Positions 1 to 5,364 of a stretch of 5,364 nucleotides of DNA are shown piece after piece. The stretch is from NCBI GenBank assembly GCA_028717445.1, contig JAQUNU010000045.1:1-5364 (forward strand). Reading direction: 5' to 3'. Each line of letters starts with the position of its first letter. Position 1 is the first letter of the stretch. The position numbers and the translations under genes are program-made. Below the pieces are notes generated by a model. That model ran no database searches. It was given only the letters and a program-made list of their open reading frames with translations, and was not told where the DNA came from. Origin of the DNA: Candidatus Portnoyibacteriota bacterium. Its GTDB lineage: Bacteria > Patescibacteriota > Minisyncoccia > Portnoybacterales > GWB1-42-6.

Positions 1-921
1 ATTAAGCTGGGCGCTGAATTGTTCTTTTGGAAATTTTTTGCAGTTTCCCTGGTCGCCTACGTTTTCGCCTAAGGCAAGGTAGGCCTTTTGACGGACAACC
101 TCCTGTGAACGAGCTTCGGAGACTTTTTCCTGCCAGGCGATTAAAGGCGGCAGATTATAGAAATAATAATTGCTGGCAGTTAAATTAGACAAGGCCAGGC
201 GGCCGTAAACAATCTTATTGCGAACCATCCAGGGCGCCAAAACCAGGACAAAAGCCAGATTAAAAATTATAAGATCCGCCAAAAGCCGCTTGAAACTTAA
301 TTTTGGCAGAAAATCAAATTTCAAATAATTCTTTAAAAGAAAAATAATAAAAAGCAAAACCGAAAAAATAGGCGCAAAAAGCAAGCTATTCAGCCGCGTG
401 AGAGAAGCCAGGCCCAGGAAAAACGCCGAAAAAATAATTTCCCTCCGGCCGCCGAATTTTGCGAATTTGAAAAAATAATAGAAGCCGGCCAAAAGCAAAG
501 GCAAAAAAAGATTTTCGCTGGCCAAAAGCATGTTTTGCCAGGCCCAAAACGGTTCAAGCGAAATCAGCAAGGCCGCGGCAAAAGATATTCTTTCGGAAAA
601 AAACAAACGGGCAATTTTATAAACAAAGACGCTGGCGGCAAAAACAAGCAAAAGATCCAAAATATAGATAAACCACAGACTATTTATCGTTGCCAAGGCC
701 GATGAAGTAAAAGCGTAAAAAAGAGGCGGATGCCAGTCGCAGTATTCGTGAAATATTCTTAAAAAAACAAGACGGGCCGGCTGGGCCCAATCGTAAAAAT
801 TATTCCATCCGCCCCGGCTTTGGCTTGCCTGCCAGAAAGACCAAAAAATCAAGATTCTAACCCCCAAAAAAGCGGCCGCGAAAAAATACCATTTTTTATA
901 TTTTCTGAAGAAATTTTTCAT
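1..921 (-). CDS. GT-C family (GT39/ArnT-like) polytopic membrane glycosyltransferase, partial
   Basis: Open frame of 307 codons from ATG at 921 with no stop before the window edge, so the C-terminal part is missing. Several hydrophobic segments are visible, roughly at residues 11-30, 83-104, 112-130, 136-152, 162-178, 179-197 and 214-233. The first outer loop carries YDW (D44) and then CDWHPPLFY (62-69); an early acidic residue followed by HPPLYY is the hallmark of the PMT_2/GT39/ArnT group. LASLTRLNSLLF (171-182) and LAPWMVRNKIVYG (228-240) are also typical. Family members use a polyprenyl-phosphate sugar as donor and act on the outer face of the membrane on lipid, protein or glycan acceptors; the acceptor here is unknown. 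It is the last visible gene of the operon, 14 nt after the radical SAM gene. ATG 921 is the only reasonable start: the frame upstream reaches TAA at 942-940 without another start, and there is no clear Shine-Dalgarno. Confidence 0.85.
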   Translation of the reverse strand, partial: MKNFFRKYKKWYFFAAAFLGVRILIFWSFWQASQSRGGWNNFYDWAQPARLVFLRIFHEYCDWHPPLFYAFTSSALATINSLWFIYILDLLLVFAASVFVYKIARLFFSERISFAAALLISLEPFWAWQNMLLASENLFLPLLLAGFYYFFKFAKFGGRREIIFSAFFLGLASLTRLNSLLFAPIFSVLLFIIFLLKNYLKFDFLPKLSFKRLLADLIIFNLAFVLVLAPWMVRNKIVYGRLALSNLTASNYYFYNLPPLIAWQEKVSEARSQEVVRQKAYLALGENVGDQGNCKKFPKEQFSAQLN

Positions 922-935
922 CTCTGGAACGCTTG

Positions 936-2375
936 CTAATTAGCGCTCGCTTTTCTCTTAAAAACCCAGTCGAGCAGGGCCAAAAAGCCAGAAAAATAAA
1001 TCCTCAAATGCCTGGGGCTGCGCACTTTTTTCAGATAATTCAAATCGATTCTGGGCCGGAAATAGAATTTACGATAGAACATCTTGCTGTATCTTTCCAT
1101 TTCTTCCTGGGATACGCCGAAAGGAATGAAAACAGGCCGCCATTCGTTCAAATTTTTCCAATCCTCGTGAAAAACGCCATACTTTTTCCAGGTCCGGTAG
1201 ATTTCCGAACCAGGCAAAGGGGTCAAGAAAGTGCAGTGAAATTCGTCAATCGGCAAAGAAAGCGCCAAGTCAATCGTTTCCCGAATGGTTTCTTTGGTTT
1301 CCCCGGGATGTCCCATAATGAAAAACGCGCCCACGCCCATTCCCGCTTCCTTTATCCATTTGATTGCCTGGGTGATTTTTTCTTTAGTGGTGTATTTCTT
1401 AATCAGTTTCAAAATTTCATTATTGCCGGATTCGACGCCAACCCAAATTTGCCAACAACCCGCTTCCTTCATCGCCCGGAGCATTTCCGGATCAACCATA
1501 TCGACTCTGCCCAGCGCCGTCCAGACAAAATTGATTTTTTGCGCTTTAAGCAGTTTGCAAAATTCAAGAAGCCGGTCGCGGAAAACCGTAAAATTATCGT
1601 CGCGGAACTGAACTTCCCTGATGCCGTATTTATGATAAAGCTCCAAAACCATATCGAGCATATATTGGGCCGAATGTTGAGAAAGAATATTGCCGTAAAT
1701 GCTGCGCGTGCAAAAAGTGCACTGACCCGGACAACCGCGCGAAGCCACCAAGGTGCAGGCGGGAAATTTTCTGACCGTATGCGCCGGCGGCGAATAGATA
1801 GTGATGTCGCCCAAGAGATCAAAAGCCGGCTTGGGCAAAGCATCCAGATTTTTGATCCGTTCGCGAACCGGCGTTCTGATAAAATTGCCGGCTTCGTCCT
1901 TGAAAATGAGCCCTTTGACTTTTTTAAGTTCGTCTTGGGCCAAGCCATATTTTTCCAAAACCGCGGCCAGTTCAACCAAGGTCTCTTCGCCTTCGCCCAG
2001 AACGCCGATGTCAAAAACCGGAAAAAGGTTCAAGGTTTCCTCCGGCGCAGTGGTAAAATGATGCCCGCCGATCAAAACGATGACCTCGGGTTTGATTTTT
2101 TTCGCCTCTTCGGCCACCCGAGCCGCGTTATCAATCGAAATAGTCACGGCCGTCAACCCGATCAAATCCGGCGTTGTTTCCATTATTTTTTTTGTTGCCT
2201 CTTTTAGATTCCAATGATTGATCTCGGCGTCAATAATTTTTGTTTTATGGCCTGCCGCGCGGACCGAAGACGCCAAATAAGCCAAGCCCAATGGAATGGT
2301 TTCGCCTCCCGACTGATGTTTGACGCCATATCTTTCCTCAAGAGTTAAAGGCGGCTGAACTAAAGTAATGCGCAT
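936..2375 (-). CDS. B12-binding-domain radical SAM protein (BchE-like superfamily)
   Basis: Complete 479-residue protein. Residues 1-140 form a cobalamin-binding-type Rossmann domain: MRITLVQPP start, IPLGLAYLAS (27-36), LIGGHHFTTAPEETL (101-115) and VLGEGEETLVEL (125-136). The usual DxHxxG ligand motif for base-off B12 is not evident, as in many members of this class. The radical SAM core follows, with the 4Fe-4S ligands C215, C219 and C222 in RGCPGQCTFC, then FRDDNFT (257-263), VGVESGNNEIL (312-322) and the MGHPGET motif (354-360). The C-terminal tail (about 430-479) with FYRKFYFRP is common in these proteins and could sit at the membrane. Known relatives do methylations, ring closures and other radical chemistry on sugars, lipids and tetrapyrroles; the substrate cannot be assigned here. 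The start matches the usual N-terminus and lies 4 nt after the stop of the upstream glycosyltransferase gene. A weak AGG sits about 10 nt before the ATG. Placement in a sugar operon suggests a tailoring step (inference). Confidence 0.93.
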   Translation of the reverse strand: MRITLVQPPLTLEERYGVKHQSGGETIPLGLAYLASSVRAAGHKTKIIDAEINHWNLKEATKKIMETTPDLIGLTAVTISIDNAARVAEEAKKIKPEVIVLIGGHHFTTAPEETLNLFPVFDIGVLGEGEETLVELAAVLEKYGLAQDELKKVKGLIFKDEAGNFIRTPVRERIKNLDALPKPAFDLLGDITIYSPPAHTVRKFPACTLVASRGCPGQCTFCTRSIYGNILSQHSAQYMLDMVLELYHKYGIREVQFRDDNFTVFRDRLLEFCKLLKAQKINFVWTALGRVDMVDPEMLRAMKEAGCWQIWVGVESGNNEILKLIKKYTTKEKITQAIKWIKEAGMGVGAFFIMGHPGETKETIRETIDLALSLPIDEFHCTFLTPLPGSEIYRTWKKYGVFHEDWKNLNEWRPVFIPFGVSQEEMERYSKMFYRKFYFRPRIDLNYLKKVRSPRHLRIYFSGFLALLDWVFKRKASAN

Positions 2376-2379
2376 ATTT

Positions 2380-3075
2380 TTAAAACCTGTTCTTTATTAA
2401 TGTCCAGATGGCGATCGCGCCGTCTTTGATTTTTATTTTTTTGCCTTCCCGGACCGAACGGGGAAAATAAGAGATAGGAATTTCATAAATCTTTATTCCG
2501 AGTCGAGCGATCTTGGCCGTCAACTCGGGACAAAATTCGAAACCTTCGGCTTTTAAATCAATCCGGTCAAGCGTTTCCTTGCTGACCATTTTATAACAAG
2601 TTGGCTCATCGGTTATTTTTGTCCCGTAGAGCAAATTAGTCAAGGCGGAAAGGAATATCCCGCCAAGATGATAGATCCAGCCGGCTTTTTGATTTTTTTC
2701 TCTGGCCCAGTCCAGACGCCGCGATCCAAAAACGGCTTGAGCATTTTCTTCCTCTGCTTTTTTGATCATCCGGCCGATATCGCGGGGGTCGTATTCAAGA
2801 TCCGCGTCCTGGACAATGGCGCAGTCGCCTGTCGCGGCCTGATATCCGCTCCTGACCGCCGCGCCTTTGCCGCGATTTTTTAAATGACGAATTATCCGAT
2901 ATTTCGATTCGTATCTTTTCAAAATATCGGGCGTGTCATCGCTTGAACCGTCATCAACCACGATAATCTCTTTTTCGCAACCCAAATCCGTTTCCTCGAC
3001 GCGCGCCAAAAGCCGCTCGATAGTTTTTGCCTCATTATAGGCCGGAATAATAATTGAAATCTTATTGATTTTCAT
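2380..3075 (-). CDS. Family 2 glycosyltransferase, DPM1/polyprenyl-phosphate type
   Basis: Complete 231-residue GT-A fold enzyme. Motifs in order: IIIPAYNEAKTI (8-19), VVDDGSSDDT (39-48) for nucleotide binding, NRGKGAAVRSG (67-77), the metal-binding DAD (90-92), GSRR (117-120), TDEPTCYKM (155-163) and EGFEFCPELTAKI (177-189). This set is typical of the DPM/DPG-synthase-like branch, which moves a sugar from a nucleotide sugar to dolichol or polyprenyl phosphate at the cytoplasmic face. Unlike ArnC, GtrB or PglC-type enzymes it has no C-terminal pair of membrane helices, so it resembles the short, peripheral DPM1 form. A GT-C enzyme that could use the lipid-linked product lies two genes downstream. 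The start overlaps the end of the aminotransferase gene by 14 nt, implying translational coupling; there is no Shine-Dalgarno, and the ATG lies inside a palindrome. The exact sugar and acceptor are inferred, and direct transfer to another acceptor remains possible. Confidence 0.9.
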   Translation of the reverse strand: MKINKISIIIPAYNEAKTIERLLARVEETDLGCEKEIIVVDDGSSDDTPDILKRYESKYRIIRHLKNRGKGAAVRSGYQAATGDCAIVQDADLEYDPRDIGRMIKKAEEENAQAVFGSRRLDWAREKNQKAGWIYHLGGIFLSALTNLLYGTKITDEPTCYKMVSKETLDRIDLKAEGFEFCPELTAKIARLGIKIYEIPISYFPRSVREGKKIKIKDGAIAIWTLIKNRF

Positions 3076-4168
3076 AAAATGATTTTATGGCGCCGCAAAT
3101 TTTCAGAACTTCTTCTTCTTTTAATTCCGGGTAAAGCGGCAAGGAAAGGACCTCCTTGGCGACTTTTGTCGAAACAGGAAGATCGGCTTCACTGAAGTTC
3201 AAAAATCGATATGCCGGCTGAGCAAAAACGCTCCTGGGATAATGAATCAGGGTTTGGATGCCGCTTTTCCGCAAAAATTCAGCAAGCTCTTTTCTTTTTT
3301 TTGTCCTAACGACAAAAAGATGCCAAGACGGCATTCTCGACTTGTCTCCGGCAAAAGGAAGAATTAAATCCAGGCCTCTTAACTTTTCAAAATAAATTTC
3401 AGCTATTTTTTTTCTCTTTTGATTCCATTTATTTATTTTTTTCAACCCCCATCTTAGGCAGGCGGCCTGGATCTCGTCGAGGCGGCTGTTGACTCCTTCG
3501 CTTTCATTATTATATTTGGAAGCCTCGCCGTAATTGCGCAATGCTTTTATTTTTAAAGCCAACCCCTCATCATCCGTGGCAATCGCGCCGCCATCGCCAA
3601 ACGCGCCCAGATTCTTTGTCGGATAAAAGCTGAAGCATCCGATGTTCCCGATGGTTCCGGCCATTTTATTTTTATATTTAGCGCCATGCGCCTGACAAGC
3701 GTCTTCAACGGTCTTTAAATTATGTTTTTTCGCAATAGCCAAAATTTCTTCCATCGCGGCCGGACAACCAAATATATGAACCGGCAAGATCGCTTTCGTC
3801 TTTTTTGTTATGGCTTTCCCGATCAAAACCGGATTGATCGTCATGTCTTCCCTGTCAACATCAACAAAAACCGGAGTCGCGCCAGCCAGACGGATCGCGC
3901 TGATCGTCGGCGTGGCGGTGTGCGAGACCGTGATTACCTCATCTCCCTCTTTCACCCCAAGTGCCTTTAAAGCCAAAAAGATAGCATCGGTTCCCGAATT
4001 GACGCCAACCGCATATTTAGATCCCAGAAATTTGGCGAATTCCTTTTCAAAGGCCTCGAGCTCCGGCCCCAAAATAAACCAGCCGCGCTCAAAAACACGG
4101 CCGATCGCCTCATTTATTTCCTCTTCGTTTTCTTTAAATCTCCTTTTGAAATCAACAAATTCGATCAT
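3062..4168 (-). CDS. DegT/DnrJ/EryC1 PLP-dependent sugar 3-aminotransferase (FdtB/QdtB type)
   Basis: Complete 368-residue aminotransferase of normal family length. Visible features: the N-terminal FVDFKRRF (4-11) and GWFILGPELEAFEKEFA (29-45), NSGTDAIFLAL (57-67) which binds the PLP phosphate, EDACQAHGA (155-163) whose D156 contacts the pyridine nitrogen, and SFYPTKNLGAFGDGG (180-194) with the Schiff-base lysine K185. The FYPTKNLGA form is typical of 3-aminotransferases for dTDP-3-keto-6-deoxyhexoses (DesV, TylB, FdtB, QdtB) and unlike the HPVKxITTGEGG form of 4-aminotransferases such as ArnB or PseC. With the ketoisomerase next to it, the likely reaction is glutamate-dependent amination of dTDP-3-keto-6-deoxyhexose to dTDP-3-amino-3,6-dideoxyhexose in the cytoplasm. 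Its ATG overlaps the isomerase stop in an ATGA junction (4165-4168), so translation is probably coupled. Function class is firm; galacto or gluco configuration is not decided by eye. Confidence 0.95.
   Translation of the reverse strand: MIEFVDFKRRFKENEEEINEAIGRVFERGWFILGPELEAFEKEFAKFLGSKYAVGVNSGTDAIFLALKALGVKEGDEVITVSHTATPTISAIRLAGATPVFVDVDREDMTINPVLIGKAITKKTKAILPVHIFGCPAAMEEILAIAKKHNLKTVEDACQAHGAKYKNKMAGTIGNIGCFSFYPTKNLGAFGDGGAIATDDEGLALKIKALRNYGEASKYNNESEGVNSRLDEIQAACLRWGLKKINKWNQKRKKIAEIYFEKLRGLDLILPFAGDKSRMPSWHLFVVRTKKRKELAEFLRKSGIQTLIHYPRSVFAQPAYRFLNFSEADLPVSTKVAKEVLSLPLYPELKEEEVLKICGAIKSFYENQ
3073..3089. repeat. 17-bp inverted repeat covering the glycosyltransferase start codon
   Basis: CATAAAAT-G-ATTTTATG: perfect 8-bp arms around one base. 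On the minus-strand mRNA the 3' arm ends in the ATG of the family 2 glycosyltransferase (3075-3073), within the coding end of the aminotransferase gene. As RNA it could form a weak 7-bp stem with a 3-nt loop hiding the start codon. Confidence 0.4.
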
Positions 4169-4590
4169 TCCGTCATTTTTAAAAATTGCTCATAGTTTCT
4201 GATGTAATCATTTTCGTCAAAATAATCGCTAGCCAGGACCAAAATCACGCAATCATAGGAAAAATTTTTCATTTCGTGCCAAAGCATCGGGCCGAGCCGG
4301 ATTCCCAGAGACGGTTCTTTCATTAAAATCTCCTGCGTGCTTTTGCCATCGTCCAGATATAAAGTAAAGGAGCCATTGACGCAGAAAATTATCTGCTCCA
4401 GTTTCCGGTGCGCGTGCCGCCCCCTGATTGACCTTTCATTGGCCAGCTTGTTAATAAAATAAACTCTTTTAATTTTAAAGGGCACGCTCTTTTCCGCTTC
4501 GGCAATAAACAAACTGCCGTCCGGAAGATCGTCAATGCGCTGAATTTCGCAAATCCCCGAGTTTTTTACCTTGATATCTGGTTTGCCCAT
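4165..4590 (-). CDS. fdtA: FdtA/QdtA-family dTDP-4-keto-6-deoxyhexose 3,4-ketoisomerase
   Basis: Complete 141-residue single-domain cupin, the usual length for FdtA. The core motif is RGRHAHRKLEQ (56-66); H59 and H61 match the paired histidines of the FdtA/QdtA/Tyl1a active site. Other marks are VYFINKLANERSIRG (43-57), VNGSFTLYLDDG (71-82), LWHEMKNFS (103-111) and the C-terminal VLASDYFDENDYIRNYEQF (118-136), whose ending is diagnostic of the family. The enzyme moves the keto group of dTDP-4-keto-6-deoxyglucose from C4 to C3, giving the substrate for the aminotransferase encoded by the overlapping next gene. FdtA makes the galacto and QdtA the gluco product, and the sequence alone does not let me choose, so the symbol marks the family. 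It is the first gene of the leftward operon, with a good promoter so close that the predicted leader is only about 6 nt. No RmlA or RmlB gene is in the window, so its substrate must come from elsewhere. Confidence 0.92.
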   Translation of the reverse strand: MGKPDIKVKNSGICEIQRIDDLPDGSLFIAEAEKSVPFKIKRVYFINKLANERSIRGRHAHRKLEQIIFCVNGSFTLYLDDGKSTQEILMKEPSLGIRLGPMLWHEMKNFSYDCVILVLASDYFDENDYIRNYEQFLKMTE

Positions 4591-4592
4591 AA

Positions 4593-4608
4593 TATTATGC
4601 TCATAATA
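4593..4608. repeat. Inverted repeat over the -10 box and predicted start site
   Basis: TATTATG-CT-CATAATA: arms of 7 bp around a 2-bp centre. It covers the whole -10 box of the leftward promoter and runs to the predicted transcription start, so it could be an operator. It also places a second, out-of-frame ATG at 4604-4602 just before the real start. Confidence 0.3.
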
Positions 4609-4631
4609 GCAAAGAAAGAATTCTTTGACAA
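4603..4631 (-). promoter_or_regulatory. Sigma-70-like promoter of the leftward sugar operon
   Basis: On the minus strand, TTGTCA (4631-4626) is followed by exactly 17 nt and then TATTAT (4608-4603). Each box differs from consensus at one base. A TG one base upstream of the -10 box (TGCTATTAT) adds an extended -10 element. Transcription would start near 4596, only about 6 nt before the ketoisomerase ATG at 4590, so the mRNA would be nearly leaderless. Spacing and match are good; use in the cell is inferred. Confidence 0.65.
4615..4626. repeat. 12-bp perfect palindrome inside the operon promoter
   Basis: AAAGAATTCTTT reads the same on both strands. It fills much of the spacer between the -35 and -10 boxes of the leftward promoter and touches the first base region of the -35 box, a good place for a repressor or MerR-type regulator. 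No regulator gene is in the window, and AT-rich palindromes of this size can arise by chance. Confidence 0.35.
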
Positions 4632-4664
4632 TTGAAAAGCCAATCTTTTTTCGGCCTTAATCTA

Positions 4665-4693
4665 TTGCCATAAGATAAAAAAATTATTATGAT
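4665..4693 (+). promoter_or_regulatory. Sigma-70-like promoter of the rightward membrane-protein gene
   Basis: TTGCCA (4665-4670), a 17-nt spacer, then TATGAT (4688-4693). Each box differs from consensus at one base. Transcription would start near 4700, giving a leader of about 12 nt before ATG 4712, too short for a standard ribosome binding site, and none is seen. The surroundings are AT-rich, so chance matches are more likely than usual. Confidence 0.5.
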
Positions 4694-4711
4694 TAAAATA
4701 TTAAAAATGCC

Positions 4712-5364
4712 ATGAATTCAAAAAAACGATTCTTCCTGGGCCTGATTTTTACGCCAATTCTTGTTTTAATCATTTTTTTAAAATTTGATTTTGAAGGCCT
4801 TCGGAACGCTTTTGCCAGGACCGATCCCTGGCTGCTCATTGCGGCGGGATTCTTGCTTTTGCCGCCGTTCTTTTTATCGGCCTGGCGCTGGAAAAAAAAT
4901 ATTGAAATATTGGGAGTAAAATCCCGTTTTCGAGATGTTTTTTTAACTTTTTTGGCAAATTTTCCGGCGGCCAAAATAAGTCCGGGCAATAGCGGTGATT
5001 TTATCAGAAGCTACTTGCTCAAACACAAGCTTCCGCTCGGCCAAAGCATCGGATGCGTTTTTGCCGAAAGAATCATCGATATTTATGTTCTGGCTTTAAT
5101 TTCGTTGATCGCAAACGTTTTTATCCAGAATAAAATGGCGATTTTTTTAGATTTGGGTTTAATTGCCGCCTCCGTATTCTTTCTTCTTTTCTCAAAGAAA
5201 ATCAAATTGCGTAAAAAAGGAACCTTAGGCCAAAATATTGATCATTTTTTTAATTTTTTTGAAATACTAAGCAAAAACCCGAAAACCTTTCTGGCTATTA
5301 CGGCTTATACGACAATATCTTGGCTTTTCGTTTTTGTTAGCGTAAAATTAACCTTTATGGCCGT
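4712..5364 (+). CDS. AglD/LPG synthase TM-domain family (UPF0104) membrane protein, partial
   Basis: Open frame from ATG at 4712 to the window edge, 217 codons, so the C-terminal part is missing. The protein is very hydrophobic, with helices near residues 6-23, 38-58, 74-86, 119-138, 143-161 and 193-211. The motif SPGNSGDFIRSYLLKHKLP (90-108) followed by FAERIIDIYVLALI (117-130) is the signature of the lysylphosphatidylglycerol-synthase membrane domain/UPF0104 family (G-D-x-x-R-x-x-L-L then E-R-x-x-D). Family members are MprF-like flippase domains or stand-alone proteins such as archaeal AglD, often found beside glycosyltransferases and proposed to handle lipid-linked sugars or phospholipids. 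Whether a catalytic LPG-synthase domain follows cannot be seen. It is divergent from the sugar operon and shares its control region. The ATG at 4707 hits a stop after two codons, so 4712 is chosen. There is no Shine-Dalgarno. A run of eight A at residues 61-63 does not break the frame. Confidence 0.85.
   Translation, partial: MNSKKRFFLGLIFTPILVLIIFLKFDFEGLRNAFARTDPWLLIAAGFLLLPPFFLSAWRWKKNIEILGVKSRFRDVFLTFLANFPAAKISPGNSGDFIRSYLLKHKLPLGQSIGCVFAERIIDIYVLALISLIANVFIQNKMAIFLDLGLIAASVFFLLFSKKIKLRKKGTLGQNIDHFFNFFEILSKNPKTFLAITAYTTISWLFVFVSVKLTFMA

Larger units (their letters stand above)
4591..4711. promoter_or_regulatory. Divergent intergenic control region
   Basis: A 121-bp AT-rich gap between the ATG of the ketoisomerase (leftward) and the ATG of the UPF0104 membrane protein (rightward). 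It is the only intergenic space of any size in the window. It contains one sigma-70-like promoter in each direction, about 33 bp apart, and two short palindromes overlapping the leftward promoter. No terminator, riboswitch or small RNA gene is recognisable in it. Confidence 0.7.

Noticed and set aside
1469..2014. Minus-strand frame of 181 codons inside the radical SAM gene
   Set aside because: Alternative frame of the same strand, with no motif and no initiation signal.
933..2207. Long plus-strand open frame of 424 codons
   Set aside because: It lies wholly antisense to the radical SAM gene, which has clear motifs. Its translation is rich in F, N, R and Q with no recognisable domain, as expected from the mirror of biased codons.
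278..3017. Repeated 14-mer CGCCAAAAGCCGCT near 279 and 3004
   Set aside because: Both copies encode a short leucine-leucine-alanine stretch in coding sequence, and the match reflects shared codon choice.
3810..4202. Plus-strand frames of 82-130 codons opposite the aminotransferase
   Set aside because: Antisense shadows of a well-supported gene; the serine-, threonine- and proline-rich translation shows no family features.
4625..4630. Perfect TTGACA on the plus strand as a -35 box
   Set aside because: No acceptable -10 box lies 16-18 nt downstream (the sequence there is TTTTCG). It is better read as overlapping the -35 box of the leftward promoter.
4707..4714. ATG at 4707 as start of the rightward gene
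   Set aside because: It meets TGA after two codons, so ATG 4712 is the real start.
4693..4989. Minus-strand frame of 98 codons opposite the UPF0104 gene
   Set aside because: The plus strand encodes clear membrane helices and the family motif; the antisense product is a lysine- and arginine-rich shadow.

Overview
The window is a surface-sugar (glycoconjugate) locus from a bacterium of moderate to low GC. Five genes run leftward in one tightly packed operon, and a sixth runs rightward from a shared 121-bp intergenic control region. The sequence uses the standard code, with TGA seen as a real stop and no in-frame TGA. Shine-Dalgarno motifs are weak or missing. Gene gaps are very short (overlaps of 4 and 14 nt, spacers of 4 and 14 nt). 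This style, with long runs of A and T and no phage or transposon signal, would fit an uncultured lineage such as Candidate Phyla Radiation (Patescibacteria), but no marker gene here proves the taxonomy.

Layout from right to left on the minus strand: 4590-4165, a FdtA/QdtA-family dTDP-4-keto-6-deoxyhexose 3,4-ketoisomerase; 4168-3062, a PLP-dependent sugar 3-aminotransferase of the DegT/DnrJ/EryC1 family (FdtB/QdtB/DesV type); 3075-2380, a small DPM1-like family 2 glycosyltransferase; 2375-936, a radical SAM protein with an N-terminal cobalamin-binding-type domain; 921 to beyond position 1, a polytopic GT-C (GT39/ArnT-like) membrane glycosyltransferase cut by the window edge. On the plus strand, from 4712 to beyond 5364, lies the start of an AglD/LPG-synthase-TM (UPF0104) membrane protein, also cut. 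No stretch longer than 300 bases lacks a gene.

How the genes may work together (inference): the first two enzymes would convert dTDP-4-keto-6-deoxyglucose, made elsewhere by RmlA and RmlB, into a dTDP-3-amino-3,6-dideoxyhexose. The DPM1-like enzyme could load a sugar on to polyprenyl phosphate. The GT-C enzyme could then transfer it to an acceptor outside the membrane. This has the same logic as the ArnB-ArnC-ArnT route for 4-amino-4-deoxyarabinose, but with a 3-amino-6-deoxy sugar and different enzyme subfamilies. The radical SAM protein would be an extra tailoring step on the sugar, the lipid carrier or the acceptor; its substrate cannot be read from sequence.

The intergenic region 4591-4711 holds two good sigma-70-like promoters back to back. 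Both predict very short 5' leaders (about 6 and 12 nt), and small AT-rich palindromes overlap the leftward one.
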